The notes below the pieces were generated by a model, which had not been told where the DNA came from, made no database searches, and worked only from the letters and a program-made list of their open reading frames with translations. Both the position numbers and the translations under genes were made by a program. From Chryseobacterium oranimense (GTDB taxonomy: Bacteria; Bacteroidota; Bacteroidia; Flavobacteriales; Weeksellaceae): DNA of 64,000 nucleotides. Every line of letters begins with the position of its first letter. Position 1 is the first letter of the stretch. The stretch lies in NCBI RefSeq assembly GCF_025244725.1, contig NZ_CP104203.1:62001-126000 (forward strand). The letters are read 5' to 3'. Shown piece after piece: positions 32,527 to 42,146 of the stretch.

Positions 32527-32557
32527 GTTTCGTTAATGAAATATTATTTTATCTTTG
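32527..32557 (+). promoter_or_regulatory. Putative promoter of the thioredoxin-reductase-like gene
   Basis: TTTC (32527-32530), a 19-bp spacer and TATCTTTG (32550-32557) fit the Bacteroidota TTTG-N19-TAnnTTTG pattern with one mismatch. The start codon follows at 32641. Confidence 0.6.
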
Positions 32558-32640
32558 TAAAGAGAATAGACCAATAATCAAAACTGAAATTGTCCATTTT
32601 GCTAGTCAATCATCAATCATTAACGCCAATTATCAATTAA

Positions 32641-33540
32641 ATGAAAAATTTTGATGTCATCATTATAGGAGGGAGCTACGCAGGATTGTCCGCGGGCATG
32701 TCCCTGGGAAGATCATTAAGAAACACTTTGATTATTGACAGCGGTAAGCCATGCAACAGGCAGACTCCACATTCCCATAACTTTATCACTCATGATGGGA
32801 AAGCACCAAAAGAAATTTCGGACCTTGCCCGGGAGCAGGTTGCAGCATATGATACCGTGAAGTTTCATGAAGGTTTTGTAGCAGCTTTAAAGAAAACAGA
32901 TGAAGGTTTTGAAGCAGAAACTTCTACAGGAGAAAAATTTTATGCTAAAAAGCTGATCCTGGCATCAGGAGTAAAGGATGTTATGCCGGAAATTCCCGGA
33001 TTTGCAGAATGCTGGGGGATTTCAGTACTGCATTGTCCCTACTGTCACGGCTATGAAGTAAAAAATGAAGTGACAGGAATACTTTCGGATGGCGACATGG
33101 CTTACGAATTTTCAAAGATAGTCTATAACCTGACTAAAGATCTTTTTTTATTCAGCAACGGGCAGTCGGAGCTTTCAAAAGATCAGAGAAATAAACTTGC
33201 CCAGAATAATATCAGTTTAGTTGAGGATGAAATTGAAAAAATAGAGCATGAAAACGGCTACATCCGGAAAATAATCTTTAAAAGCGGAAAAGAGATTTCT
33301 TTACAGGCCCTGTATGCTAAAATACCGGTTGAACAAAACATTAATATTTCGGATGACCTGGGGTGTGAGCTTACCGAGCACGGATTTATTAAAATTGATG
33401 ATATGCATAAAACCAATATTCCTGGTGTTTTTGCAGCCGGAGATAATGTGACTATGATGAGATCTGTTGCCAATGCCGTTGCACAGGGGAATTTCACCGG
33501 AGCTATTGTCAATAAGGAGCTTGCAGATGAAGAGTTTTAA
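32641..33540 (+). CDS. Thioredoxin-reductase-like FAD/NAD(P) oxidoreductase
   Basis: A 299-residue two-dinucleotide-domain flavoprotein. The FAD site is IIIGGSYAGLSAG near residue 7; the redox-active Cys pair is HCPYCHG (C132, C135); the closing FAD motif is IPGVFAAGDNVT. The NAD(P) domain is less typical (GILSDGDMAYEF where GGGxSA is expected), as in the CPYCHGYE subgroup of thioredoxin-reductase-like proteins whose substrate is unsettled. It has its own promoter and terminator but sits next to the arsenic genes, which suggests a redox role in that stress (inference). Confidence 0.85.
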   Translation: MKNFDVIIIGGSYAGLSAGMSLGRSLRNTLIIDSGKPCNRQTPHSHNFITHDGKAPKEISDLAREQVAAYDTVKFHEGFVAALKKTDEGFEAETSTGEKFYAKKLILASGVKDVMPEIPGFAECWGISVLHCPYCHGYEVKNEVTGILSDGDMAYEFSKIVYNLTKDLFLFSNGQSELSKDQRNKLAQNNISLVEDEIEKIEHENGYIRKIIFKSGKEISLQALYAKIPVEQNINISDDLGCELTEHGFIKIDDMHKTNIPGVFAAGDNVTMMRSVANAVAQGNFTGAIVNKELADEEF

Positions 33541-33562
33541 TTATATATTATAAAATTGGTGC

Positions 33563-33594
33563 GATCCCTGTGGAAAATTCTACAGGGATTTTTC
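33563..33594 (+). terminator. Rho-independent terminator
   Basis: ATCCCTGT and ACAGGGAT pair (with inner GAAAATTC) and are followed by TTTTT. It separates the flavoprotein gene from arsR. Confidence 0.8.
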
Positions 33595-33603
33595 ATTAAA
33601 TAT

Positions 33604-33638
33604 TTTGCTGTAAAAATTTATTATCGTAATATTGCGAT
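33604..33638 (+). promoter_or_regulatory. arsR promoter with overlapping ArsR operator
   Basis: TTTG at 33604-33607, a 19-bp spacer and TAATATTG at 33627-33634 make a near-perfect promoter. The -7 box is inside the imperfect palindrome ATCGTAATATTGCGAT (33623-33638), so a bound repressor would block it. The start codon is at 33652. Confidence 0.7.
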
Positions 33639-33651
33639 ATAATTAAACATC

Positions 33652-33978
33652 ATGGGTGCTACTAAAACAGATTTCTTTACAGATGAGCAGAATAGAATTG
33701 CTATTATTGCTAAAGCATTGGGGCATCCTGCGAGAATTGCCATCATTGAATATCTTTTAAAAGTTAATGAATGCATCTGTGGGGATATTGTTAATGAACT
33801 TCCTCTTGCACAGCCTACCGTTTCACAACACCTGAAAGAATTAAAGAATGCAGGCCTTATTAAAGGAAATATTGAAGGGAATTCTGTATGTTACTGTATC
33901 GATGAAAGTGCTTTTGAAATTTTAGCTGTTTTCTTTTCAAACATTATCTCGACGGTTAAAAAGCAGAAATGTTGTTAA
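33652..33978 (+). CDS. arsR: ArsR-family metalloregulatory repressor
   Basis: A 108-residue winged helix-turn-helix protein. The core ALGHPARIAIIEYLL and the recognition helix AQPTVSQHLKELKNAGLI (about 53-70) are typical. Cys41 and Cys43 in ECICGDIV match the ELCVCDL metal site of ArsR; Cys80/Cys82 and the C-terminal KQKCC add possible As(III) ligands. It should repress this operon until arsenite binds. The operator is suggested by palindromes ahead of this gene and of the next. Confidence 0.92.
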   Translation: MGATKTDFFTDEQNRIAIIAKALGHPARIAIIEYLLKVNECICGDIVNELPLAQPTVSQHLKELKNAGLIKGNIEGNSVCYCIDESAFEILAVFFSNIISTVKKQKCC

Positions 33979-33995
33979 AATTTTTTTGACTTCTA

Positions 33996-34013
33996 TTATC
34001 GTAATATTGCATT
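33996..34013 (+). promoter_or_regulatory. Second putative ArsR operator
   Basis: TTATCGTAATATTGC here is identical to the sequence at 33621-33635, and lies 23 bp upstream of the DUF6428 gene. The second half-site is degraded (ATTAT for GATAT). It would allow separate repression of the downstream genes. Confidence 0.6.
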
Positions 34014-34035
34014 ATAACAATTAAAATATTGATCT

Positions 34036-34509
34036 ATGAAATTATCAGACATTAAAAACATTTTACCGGCACTAGGAAATGTAGAATTCCAGCTGGAGGA
34101 CGGAAGATTTGTACCGGAACACTTCCATGTAACGGAAATAGGAATGGTTACCAAGAGTTTCATTGACTGTGGGGGGACCATCAGAAAAGAAGAAAAGGTT
34201 AATTTTCAGCTTTGGAATGCAGATGATTATGAACATCGCCTTAAACCCGGAAAACTGTTGCATATTATTAACCTGTCGGAAGAGAAGTTGGGAATAGGAG
34301 ACTTTGAAATTGAAGTAGAATACCAGGATCAGACTATTGGGAAATATGATCTGGAATTTAACGGTAAAAACTTTGTTCTGAAAAATAAACAGACCGCCTG
34401 TTTAGCTCAGGAAGCTTGTGGAATTCCTCAGGAAAAGCAAAAAATAAATCTGAGTGAGCTGAAGTCTGGCCAGGGTTCTTGCTGTACACCGGACTCGGGT
34501 TGCTGTTAA
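34036..34509 (+). CDS. DUF6428 protein of the arsenic operon
   Basis: A 157-residue soluble protein. It opens MKLSDIKNILPALGNVEFQL, has PEHFHVTEIGMVTKSFIDCGG and QLWNADDYEHRLKPGKLLHII, blocks that I associate with DUF6428, found in Bacteroidota ars operons. The C-terminus is Cys-rich: CLAQEACG and SCCTPDSGCC, well suited to bind As(III) or another soft metal. The function is unknown; a metallochaperone-like role is inference. It lies between arsR and the phosphatase-like arsC. Confidence 0.82.
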   Translation: MKLSDIKNILPALGNVEFQLEDGRFVPEHFHVTEIGMVTKSFIDCGGTIRKEEKVNFQLWNADDYEHRLKPGKLLHIINLSEEKLGIGDFEIEVEYQDQTIGKYDLEFNGKNFVLKNKQTACLAQEACGIPQEKQKINLSELKSGQGSCCTPDSGCC

Positions 34510-34531
34510 TTTTAACTTTATAATAGTGAAA

Positions 34532-35143
34532 ATGTATCCTAAATTGTCAGAATATATAGAGCAGCTTCTTGTTCAGGAAATCAGTGATGAAAGAAAAACG
34601 GTGCTGCAGCCATTAATAGATTTTATAAAACAGAAAAAATTAAACCAGGAACCAATAGATATTAATTTCATCTGTACTCACAACTCGCGGAGAAGTCATT
34701 TGGCTCAGATATGGGCACAAACGGCATCGGCCTATTTTAACATCTCTGATGTACAATGCTATTCCGGAGGGACAGAAACAACAGCTTTATTTCCTAAAGT
34801 TGCTGAAACATTAATAGAATCCGGTTTTTATATCTGGAAATTAAGCGAAGGTGAAAATCCTGTATATGCGGTAAAATACTCTGAAAATGCTTTACCTGTT
34901 ATTGGGTTTTCTAAAAAGTATGATAATGCTTTTAATCCGGATTCCGGTTTTGCGGCAGTCATGACCTGCTCACAGGCAGATGGAGGCTGTCCTTTCATTC
35001 TAGGGGCAGAGAAACGTATTCCCATTACATTTGAAGATCCGAAGGTTTCAGATAATACACCTCTGCAAACTGACGTATATAAAGAAAGAAGTCTGCAAAT
35101 CGGAGCTGAAATGTTTTATGTTTTTTCTAAAATCAATAATTAA
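34532..35143 (+). CDS. ArsC-like low-molecular-weight tyrosine-phosphatase-type arsenate reductase
   Basis: The ATG at 34532 is used; a GTG two codons upstream (34526) is possible. The 203-residue product has the P-loop [14 protein letters not shown] (Cys48, then the CX5R Arg54), as in LMW-PTP-fold arsenate reductases. The later part has [20 protein letters not shown] and [10 protein letters not shown], with an extra Cys pair that could carry the disulfide relay. It should reduce As(V) to As(III) for the ACR3 pump two bases downstream. Proteins of this longer type occur in Bacteroidota ars operons. Confidence 0.85.
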   Translation: MYPKLSEYIEQLLVQEISDERKTVLQPLIDFIKQKKLNQEPIDINFICTHNSRRSHLAQIWAQTASAYFNISDVQCYSGGTETTALFPKVAETLIESGFYIWKLSEGENPVYAVKYSENALPVIGFSKKYDNAFNPDSGFAAVMTCSQADGGCPFILGAEKRIPITFEDPKVSDNTPLQTDVYKERSLQIGAEMFYVFSKINN

Positions 35144-35145
35144 AA

Positions 35146-36180
35146 ATGGAACCCAAATTAAAATTTCTGGACAGGTATTTGACGCTTTGGATTTTCCTGG
35201 CAATGATAATAGGAATTGGTCTGGGACATTTTTTTCCTGGTATTTCCGTAATGGCAAATTCGCTTTCTTCCGGGACTACCAATATACCTCTGGCTATCGG
35301 GCTGATCCTGATGATGTACCCGCCCCTTGCAAAAGTAGATTATAGTCTGTTGCCACAAGTACTTAAAGATAAAAAAGTCATATCTGTTTCATTATTGTTA
35401 AACTGGGTTATTGGACCTGTTTTAATGTTTGTTTTAGCCATTATCTTCCTTAAAAACGAACCGGAATTTATGATAGGGCTTATCCTGATAGGCCTTGCGA
35501 GGTGCATTGCAATGGTTGTTGTCTGGAATGATCTGGCAAAAGGAAACCGGGAATATGCAGCTTTGCTGATTGCTTTAAACAGTATTTTTCAGATTATATC
35601 ATATAGCTTTCTGGTGTGGTTATTTATTAATATTCTTCCGCAAAAATTAGGATTGGGCAATTTTAATATCTCTGTACCGGTCCGGGACGTGACTGAAAGT
35701 GTTTTAATGTATCTTGGAATACCTTTTCTGGCAGGCTTTTTATCCCGTTATTTTCTTATAAGATCCAAAGGAAAAGAATGGTACAACCGAAAATTCATTC
35801 CCCGGATTTCGCCTATTACTTTGTATGCGTTATTATTTACCATCGTCTTAATGTTTAGTTTAAAAGGTGATAAGATATTGGAACTGCCTATGGATGTTGT
35901 GAAAATTGCAGTACCACTCATCATTTATTTTGTATTGATGTTTTTTATTAGCTTTTTGATAAATAAAATCATAGGAGTTCCTTACGATAAGAATATTTCA
36001 ATCGCTTTTACTGCTACGGGAAATAATTTTGAATTGGCTATTGCCGTTAGTATTGCCGTTTTTGGGATTCATTCGTCTCAGGCTTTTGTAGGTGTTATTG
36101 GCCCTTTGGTAGAAGTTCCGGTGTTAATTTTATTGGTTAAGGTAAGCTTATACCTCAAAAAAAGATACAACCTGATATGA
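35146..36180 (+). CDS. arsB: ACR3-family arsenite efflux transporter
   Basis: A 344-residue inner-membrane protein with about 10 TM helices of the BASS/ACR3 fold. The block [22 protein letters not shown] contains the conserved Cys needed in ACR3 pumps, and [20 protein letters not shown] is the second hallmark. It exports As(III). It begins 2 bp after the arsC-like stop, so the ars genes form one operon. The symbol arsB follows common use; the protein is of ACR3 and not of ArsB type. Confidence 0.93.
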   Translation: MEPKLKFLDRYLTLWIFLAMIIGIGLGHFFPGISVMANSLSSGTTNIPLAIGLILMMYPPLAKVDYSLLPQVLKDKKVISVSLLLNWVIGPVLMFVLAIIFLKNEPEFMIGLILIGLARCIAMVVVWNDLAKGNREYAALLIALNSIFQIISYSFLVWLFINILPQKLGLGNFNISVPVRDVTESVLMYLGIPFLAGFLSRYFLIRSKGKEWYNRKFIPRISPITLYALLFTIVLMFSLKGDKILELPMDVVKIAVPLIIYFVLMFFISFLINKIIGVPYDKNISIAFTATGNNFELAIAVSIAVFGIHSSQAFVGVIGPLVEVPVLILLVKVSLYLKKRYNLI

Positions 36181-36267
36181 AAAAACCTGTCAATGATAAA
36201 TAAATGATATCTGGAATTTTGTTCCAAAATCATACTTTCTGATACAAAAATCTTGATGGAAATTCCG

Positions 36268-36275
36268 TACATTTG
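36268..36275 (+). promoter_or_regulatory. Bacteroidota -7 box for glyA
   Basis: TACATTTG matches TAnnTTTG, 30 bp upstream of the glyA start codon. The -33 element is not clear. Confidence 0.5.
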
Positions 36276-36305
36276 GGGTGAAAAATTTCAAAAACTAAAA
36301 GTAAA

Positions 36306-37571
36306 ATGGACATTATTTTCGACCTGATTGAAAAAGAAAGACAAAGACAATCCCATGGATTAGAGCTTATTGCATCAGAAAACTTTGTTTCTGAGAACGT
36401 GATGAAAGCAATGGGAAGTGTACTGACCAACAAATATGCTGAAGGATATCCCGGAAAAAGATATTACGGAGGATGTGAAGTAGTAGATGAGGTTGAAACA
36501 TTAGCCATTAACAGAGCCAAAGAGCTTTTCGGTGTAGATTATGTGAATGTACAGCCGCATTCAGGTTCACAGGCTAATGCTGCCATTTATCTTGCAGTTT
36601 TGAAAGCAGGGGACAAAATTATGGGAATGGACCTTTCAATGGGAGGGCACCTTACCCATGGTTCATCTGTGAATTTCTCCGGAATTCAGTATCAGGTGGT
36701 TTCTTACGGTGTTCAGAAAGAAACAGGACTTATCGATTACGATCAGATGAGAGAAGTGGCTTTAAGAGAAAGACCAAAAATGCTTATTGCAGGTTTCTCC
36801 GCTTATTCAAGAGATCTTGATTATGCTAAATTCAGAGAGGTTGCAGATGAAATCGGAGCCACACTTTGGGCAGATATTGCTCACCCGGCCGGTTTAGTGG
36901 CAAAAGGATTACTAAATTCTCCATTCGAACACTGCCACGTAGTGACCACTACCACTCACAAAACTTTAAGAGGCCCAAGAGGAGGAATGATCATGATGGG
37001 TAAAGACTTCGAAAACACATACGGTCACAAAACACCAAAAGGAGAAACAAAAATGATGAGCCAGGTATTGGATGGTGCTGTTTTCCCAGGTATTCAGGGA
37101 GGACCGCTTGAGCATGTTATTGCCGGTAAAGCTGTCGCTTTTGCTGAAGCATTAGACGTTCAGTTTGAAACCTATGCAAAACAGGTTAAAGCCAATGCAC
37201 AGGCATTATCAAAAGCGATGATCAACAGAGGATTCGACATTGTAAGCGGAGGTACAGACAATCATTTAATGCTGGTTGACCTTAGAAATAAGAACGTCAA
37301 CGGAAAAGAAACGGAAAAAGCTCTGGTACTTGCAGATATCACATGTAATAAAAATATGGTTCCTTTTGATGACAAATCACCGTTCACAACTTCCGGTATC
37401 AGATTGGGAACTGCAGCGATCACGACAAGAGGTCTTAAAGAAAACGATATGGACACCATTGCAGGATTAATCTCTGAAGTGGTGGATAATATCAAGAATG
37501 AAGAAGTTATCGGTTCTGTAAGAAAGAAAGTAAATGAGCTGATGGAAGGTAAAGCCCTGTTCAATTATTAA
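36306..37571 (+). CDS. glyA: Serine hydroxymethyltransferase
   Basis: A 421-residue PLP enzyme that interconverts serine and glycine with tetrahydrofolate. The Schiff-base Lys219 lies in [16 protein letters not shown]; the N-terminal [30 protein letters not shown] and the QPHSGSQAN block are complete. Length and sequence are normal. It has its own promoter and a terminator-like hairpin before recX. Confidence 0.97.
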   Translation: MDIIFDLIEKERQRQSHGLELIASENFVSENVMKAMGSVLTNKYAEGYPGKRYYGGCEVVDEVETLAINRAKELFGVDYVNVQPHSGSQANAAIYLAVLKAGDKIMGMDLSMGGHLTHGSSVNFSGIQYQVVSYGVQKETGLIDYDQMREVALRERPKMLIAGFSAYSRDLDYAKFREVADEIGATLWADIAHPAGLVAKGLLNSPFEHCHVVTTTTHKTLRGPRGGMIMMGKDFENTYGHKTPKGETKMMSQVLDGAVFPGIQGGPLEHVIAGKAVAFAEALDVQFETYAKQVKANAQALSKAMINRGFDIVSGGTDNHLMLVDLRNKNVNGKETEKALVLADITCNKNMVPFDDKSPFTTSGIRLGTAAITTRGLKENDMDTIAGLISEVVDNIKNEEVIGSVRKKVNELMEGKALFNY

Positions 37572-37592
37572 TCTGAATTAAAATATTATCAT

Positions 37593-37622
37593 AAAGAATG
37601 GGCAGCCTGTCCATTCTTTTTC
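37593..37622 (+). terminator. Rho-independent terminator of glyA
   Basis: AAAGAATGG and CCATTCTTT pair around a loop of about 9 bases; T-run follows. It ends 10 bp before the recX start. Confidence 0.75.
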
Positions 37623-37631
37623 ATATCTATT

Positions 37632-38096
37632 ATGGAGAAAAAGTCTTTCACTTTTGACGAAATAAAACAGAAACTGGTAAATTATTGTGTCTATCAGGAT
37701 CGTTGCCATGCAGAAGTTGAGCAAAAAATGAGAGAATTTATGCTCATTGATGAAGCAAAAGATGAAATTATTCTCTACCTTTTGAAGGAAAATTATCTTA
37801 ACGAAGAAAGATTTACCCGCAGCTATATCAGAGGAAAGTTTTACATCAAGCACTGGGGCAGGAATAAAATAAAAATGCACCTTAAGCAGAAACAGATTTC
37901 TGAAAAACTCATCAACAGCTGTTTCGATGAAATAGATGAATCCGATTATGAAAAAATGATCAGAAAAATCTTTGAAGACTACTATTCAAGGCAGAAAGGG
38001 ATGAAGGAATATCAAAAAAAATCCAAGACAATAAAATATTTGATGAGCCGGGGCTTTGAATATGAAAAAATAAGTGATACTTTTGACGAAACATAA
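37632..38096 (+). CDS. recX: RecX-family regulator of RecA
   Basis: A 154-residue, all-helical protein of the RecX family, which limits RecA filament growth. Visible repeats of the three-helix type: YCVYQDRCHAEVEQKMREF, YLLKENYLNEERFTRSYIRGKF with WGRNKIKMHLKQKQIS, and a third near the end KSKTIKYLMSRGFEYEKISD. It lies 8 bp before the first polysaccharide gene, so it may be co-transcribed with that locus, although a functional link is not expected. Confidence 0.88.
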   Translation: MEKKSFTFDEIKQKLVNYCVYQDRCHAEVEQKMREFMLIDEAKDEIILYLLKENYLNEERFTRSYIRGKFYIKHWGRNKIKMHLKQKQISEKLINSCFDEIDESDYEKMIRKIFEDYYSRQKGMKEYQKKSKTIKYLMSRGFEYEKISDTFDET

Positions 38097-38104
38097 ATAA
38101 GTAA

Positions 38105-39232
38105 TTGAAAAAAGAAAAGATTTGGCTTTCGCCTCCTCATATGGGGGGAAATGAGCTTAAATATGTGCATAACGCATTTGATACCAACTGGATTTCCCAA
38201 TACGGCTCCAATATAGATGAATTTGAAAATAGCCTGGAAAACTATTTAGGGAACAATTCTTATGTAACGGCTTTATCTTCAGGAACTGCAGCCATTCATC
38301 TGGCGCTTAGATTGCTAAACGTTGAAGAAGGAGATTTCGTCATCTGTCAGTCTTTTACTTTTGTGGCTTCGGCCAATCCCATTCTTTACCTCAAAGCTGT
38401 TCCTGTGTTTGTCGATAGCGAAGAACAAACCTGGAATATCTGTCCGGATGCTCTGGAAGATGCAGTGAAATACTGTATTCAGCAGGGAAAAAAACCAAAA
38501 GCAATTATTGCAGTTTGTCTGTATGGAATGCCTTTTAAGGCAGATGAAATACTTCAGATATCAAAAAAATACGATATTCCTGTAATTGAAGACAGTGCAG
38601 AAGCATTAGGCAGTAAATATAAAGGCCAGCCTTGCGGTACTTTCGGTGATCTTTCCATCATAAGTTTTAACGGAAACAAAATTATTACTACAGCAGGCGG
38701 AGGCGTTTTAATCTCAAGAAACGGGGAGATGAAAAAAAGAGCCCTTTTTCTTGCTACACAGGGTAAAGACAGCGGAGACTTTTACAACCATTCCGAATTA
38801 GGATATAATTACAGGATGGATAATATTGCAGCGGGAATTGGTAGGGGACAGTTGGAAACTCTTGAAGAAAAAATCATCACTCGGAGAAAAAATCATGATT
38901 TTTATCAAGAATTGTTGAGAAATAATGAAAATATTGATTTATTTTCTGCCCCAAACAGTGATTTTTTTTCTAATTACTGGCTTAATACAGTTATTGTAAA
39001 AGATAAACTTTTGAAAGAGGAGCTCAGGAATAAATTTTCACAGAATAATATAGAAACCAGATATCTATGGAAGCCAATGCATCTTCAGCCTTTGTATAAG
39101 GACTGCAAATTTTTTGGAAATAATTTATCTGGTACGCTTTTTGACACAGGACTTTGCCTACCGTCAGGAACCAATTTAACGAATGATTGCAGAAATAGAA
39201 TTTCTGAAGTTTTAGAAAATGAAATTCCCTAA
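38105..39232 (+). CDS. DegT/DnrJ/EryC1/StrS sugar aminotransferase (PglE-like)
   Basis: A 375-residue PLP aminotransferase that puts an amino group on a nucleotide-linked 4-keto sugar. Lys192 in SFNGNKIITTAGGG is the Schiff-base residue; SSGTAAIHLALRLL, QSFTFVASANPILY and IEDSAEALGS complete the fold. It resembles PglE, partner of the PglF dehydratase coded next. The start codon is TTG at 38105; the nearest ATG would remove 12 residues of the conserved IWLSPPHMGG start. Confidence 0.9.
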   Translation: MKKEKIWLSPPHMGGNELKYVHNAFDTNWISQYGSNIDEFENSLENYLGNNSYVTALSSGTAAIHLALRLLNVEEGDFVICQSFTFVASANPILYLKAVPVFVDSEEQTWNICPDALEDAVKYCIQQGKKPKAIIAVCLYGMPFKADEILQISKKYDIPVIEDSAEALGSKYKGQPCGTFGDLSIISFNGNKIITTAGGGVLISRNGEMKKRALFLATQGKDSGDFYNHSELGYNYRMDNIAAGIGRGQLETLEEKIITRRKNHDFYQELLRNNENIDLFSAPNSDFFSNYWLNTVIVKDKLLKEELRNKFSQNNIETRYLWKPMHLQPLYKDCKFFGNNLSGTLFDTGLCLPSGTNLTNDCRNRISEVLENEIP

Positions 39233-39271
39233 ATTTGTTTTTAAAATTTATGGATAGATAGGATTTTATTT

Positions 39272-39279
39272 TATTTTTG
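39272..39279 (+). promoter_or_regulatory. Putative -7 box before the PglF-like gene
   Basis: TATTTTTG matches TAnnTTTG, 72 bp upstream of the start at 39352. It would start a new transcript inside the polysaccharide locus. Confidence 0.4.
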
Positions 39280-39351
39280 TATCCATTCTTAAAAAGAGTA
39301 TTAATAAAACAGGGTTTAACCCCATTTTGAATATGAACACAAATACAGACA

Positions 39352-41280
39352 ATGTACAGCTCTCTTAGAAAAAAAATATTCGGAGGTGATAATGTTGTCA
39401 ATCTCTCAGACGTAAGATATCTTCCCAGATGGATAATACTCGTAATAGATATTATTATTCTGGTCATGTCTTTATTTCTTTCTACCTATACTATAGAAAA
39501 AATTACCCAGAAAGAGTTCATTTATCATGAGGATAAAAGTATTGTTTTTGGTTTTATTATTTTGATAAATACAATTTTTATGTATTTATTCAAAACCTAT
39601 GCAGGAATTATAAGGCACTCTACTTTTATCGACCTTTTTAAGCTGCTTATATCATGTTTCTGTACCATGACTGTGGTGGGATTAGTAAACCTGATCTACT
39701 TCTGGTCTACCGGAGGAAAATTTATCCTTACCCCATTCCTTATACTTTATTTCATTATTTCTTTTATGGGACTATTCCTTTTCAGGCTTTATGTGAAAGA
39801 GTTCTTCCATATTGTCCGGGAATATAGAAGAAGTGCCCTGAAAAAAAGAATTTTGGTTCTTGGTATCGATGAACAGTCAATTGCTATAGCCCGTGCTATT
39901 TTGGATAACCCAAGCCTGCCTTATCAGGTAGTTGGCTTCCTTACACAGAGAACAGACTCCAAAAGAGCCTCATTATTGGGAAAACCTATTTATGAGAAGA
40001 AAAGGATAGAGGAATCTACAAAAGAAGATCTCATTATTGACGGGGTTATTATTGTTAAAGAAATGATGTCTAAAGATGAAATGAATTCCTGGGTGAATTT
40101 ATTTTTAGAAAAAGACTTAAATATATTCAAAGCTCCATCCGTACAAAAATTAAGAGACAGTGATTTAGGAGGAGCCATCAGGAATCTTCAGATTGAAGAC
40201 CTTCTCAACAGGAAACCCATAAAAATTGAAAGCGAAGAGGTCAAAAGCAGACACTTCAACAAAAATATACTGGTAACTGGGGGTGCCGGATCTATCGGAA
40301 GCGAAATAGTAAGACAGGTAGCTCAGTTTAATCCTGCATTGATTGTTGTTCTGGATCAGGCAGAAACACCATTATATGATATTGAGCTTGAAATGAAAGA
40401 GAAATTTCCTCATATCAGATTTAAATTTGTTTTAGCGGATGTTTCTAATATACATCGTGTTGAACCGGTATTTCAAACCTATAACTTTTCAATGGTATAC
40501 CATGCTGCCGCTTATAAGCATGTACCTTTAGTTGAGGAGAATCCTAATGAAGCTATCCGCGTCAATGTTTTAGGATCAAAAAATGTTGCTATTTTATCAA
40601 GTCGTTATAAAGTAAACCGATTTGTAATGATCTCTACGGATAAAGCTGTAAATCCTACCAATGTAATGGGGGCTTCCAAAAGAGCAGCTGAATTGTTTGT
40701 TCAGTCTTTACATCATGTTGAAGGAAATACTACCAAATTCATTACAACGAGATTTGGAAACGTATTAGGATCAAACGGTTCCGTTATTCCACACTTTAAG
40801 AGACAGATAGAAGCGGGTGGCCCGGTAACGATTACCCATCCGGATATTGTAAGATATTTTATGACTATTCCGGAGGCTTGTGAACTTGTTCTTCAGGCAG
40901 GAACAATGGGACAAGGGGGCGAAATTTTTGTCTTTGATATGGGAGAACCGGTAAAAATTCTGGACCTGGCAAGAAGAATGATCAAATTATCAGGTTTTGA
41001 ACCTAATATAGATATAAAGATTATTTATACGGGCCTACGACCTGGCGAAAAGCTATATGAAGAGTTACTAAGTGATAATGCAAAAACACTTCCGACCCAT
41101 AATGACAAGATTATGATTTCTAAAGACCCAGCCATGTCATTCTCGGAAATTGAAGCCCTGATCAATCTGATAACAGATGCTTCTGTAATGGAAGATAAAG
41201 TGAATGTAGTGAAGCTTTTAAAAACAATTGTTCCGGAATTTAAAAGTAATAATTCGGTCTACGAACTATTAGATAAATAG
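39352..41280 (+). CDS. Membrane-bound nucleotide-sugar 4,6-dehydratase (PglF/WbpM/CapD type)
   Basis: A 642-residue protein: four TM helices (about 27-47, 65-85, 95-117, 125-147), a first Rossmann-like domain (RILVLGIDEQS), and a large SDR domain with VTGGAGSIGSEIVRQ near residue 305 and STDKAVNPTNVMGASK. The usual catalytic Tyr of YxxxK is Met, as in all WbpM/PglF/FlaA1 enzymes. It probably converts UDP-GlcNAc (or GalNAc) to a 4-keto-6-deoxy sugar, the substrate of the DegT aminotransferase upstream. Confidence 0.93.
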   Translation: MYSSLRKKIFGGDNVVNLSDVRYLPRWIILVIDIIILVMSLFLSTYTIEKITQKEFIYHEDKSIVFGFIILINTIFMYLFKTYAGIIRHSTFIDLFKLLISCFCTMTVVGLVNLIYFWSTGGKFILTPFLILYFIISFMGLFLFRLYVKEFFHIVREYRRSALKKRILVLGIDEQSIAIARAILDNPSLPYQVVGFLTQRTDSKRASLLGKPIYEKKRIEESTKEDLIIDGVIIVKEMMSKDEMNSWVNLFLEKDLNIFKAPSVQKLRDSDLGGAIRNLQIEDLLNRKPIKIESEEVKSRHFNKNILVTGGAGSIGSEIVRQVAQFNPALIVVLDQAETPLYDIELEMKEKFPHIRFKFVLADVSNIHRVEPVFQTYNFSMVYHAAAYKHVPLVEENPNEAIRVNVLGSKNVAILSSRYKVNRFVMISTDKAVNPTNVMGASKRAAELFVQSLHHVEGNTTKFITTRFGNVLGSNGSVIPHFKRQIEAGGPVTITHPDIVRYFMTIPEACELVLQAGTMGQGGEIFVFDMGEPVKILDLARRMIKLSGFEPNIDIKIIYTGLRPGEKLYEELLSDNAKTLPTHNDKIMISKDPAMSFSEIEALINLITDASVMEDKVNVVKLLKTIVPEFKSNNSVYELLDK

Positions 41281-41294
41281 ATAAATTATAAATG

Positions 41295-41302
41295 TATATT
41301 TG
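41295..41302 (+). promoter_or_regulatory. Putative -7 box before the Wza-like gene
   Basis: TATATTTG matches TAnnTTTG, 15 bp upstream of the ATG at 41318. Confidence 0.45.
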
Positions 41303-41317
41303 TACAATTTTTAAGAT

Positions 41318-42139
41318 ATGAAGGGAAAAATATTAGCAATATTTCTGACACTGATACTGGTTTCCTGCAAGGTGAACCAAAATAAGCCAAATGATTTGAA
41401 CTATATGCAGAATATAGAAAAAGTGGCTATTGAATCGTCAGAAAAAAATTCTAAACCTACAATACAGACAGGTGATCAACTGATCATTCTGATTACAGCG
41501 AAAGATATGGACGTAGTGAAACCGTTCAATCAAAATTATTCATCATCGGAATTAATTCAAACTAATGCATTGGCAGGAGGAAATACTCCGAATCAGGGCA
41601 TGACAAATACCTCGGGTCCCACGTATATTGTGGATGCAGAAGGAAATATTGATTTTCCTATATTAGGTAAAATTAATACTACAGATAAATCTTTAGTTGA
41701 GTTTAAAGAAGAGCTTAGGAATAGAATGACAAAGTATGTCATTAATCCTGCTATAAGTGTAAGGCTTACTAATTTCAAAGTTACGGTATTAGGAGAGGTA
41801 AACAGACAGGGAGATTATACCATAGCAAACGGACAGGCTACTATTCTGAATGCTTTAGCGCTTGCCGGAGATCTTACCTCTTACGGAAAAAGAGAAGATG
41901 TGCTCGTAATCAGAACAGAAAATGGAGCTATAACTCATGGACGTGTAAATCTTCGTGATGCCAATTTAATTAATTCACCTTATTACAACCTGAGACAAGG
42001 AGATGCTATCGTTATTTCTTCCAATAATACAAAAGATGTCATTGCAAAGCAGAATCCAAACACGGGGCTTATTCTGACAGGGATTTCTATAGCGGTTACA
42101 GCTGTAGCAGTAGTAGTAAGTTTATTTAATAAGAAATAA
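41318..42139 (+). CDS. Wza-like polysaccharide export lipoprotein
   Basis: A 273-residue outer-membrane lipoprotein (lipobox LVSC near residue 17). It has the poly-export (PES) region [41 protein letters not shown], and a SLBB-type part [21 protein letters not shown] and [20 protein letters not shown]. The C-terminal hydrophobic helix ([20 protein letters not shown]) is the amphipathic/TM end that forms the outer-membrane ring in such proteins. It directly precedes the Wzc gene (7-bp gap). Confidence 0.9.
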   Translation: MKGKILAIFLTLILVSCKVNQNKPNDLNYMQNIEKVAIESSEKNSKPTIQTGDQLIILITAKDMDVVKPFNQNYSSSELIQTNALAGGNTPNQGMTNTSGPTYIVDAEGNIDFPILGKINTTDKSLVEFKEELRNRMTKYVINPAISVRLTNFKVTVLGEVNRQGDYTIANGQATILNALALAGDLTSYGKREDVLVIRTENGAITHGRVNLRDANLINSPYYNLRQGDAIVISSNNTKDVIAKQNPNTGLILTGISIAVTAVAVVVSLFNKK

Positions 42140-42146
42140 AAAATTA

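Noticed and set aside
36181..36305. Glycine riboswitch before glyA
   Set aside because: The leader is only about 120 bp, A+T-rich, and lacks recognisable conserved glycine-aptamer segments.
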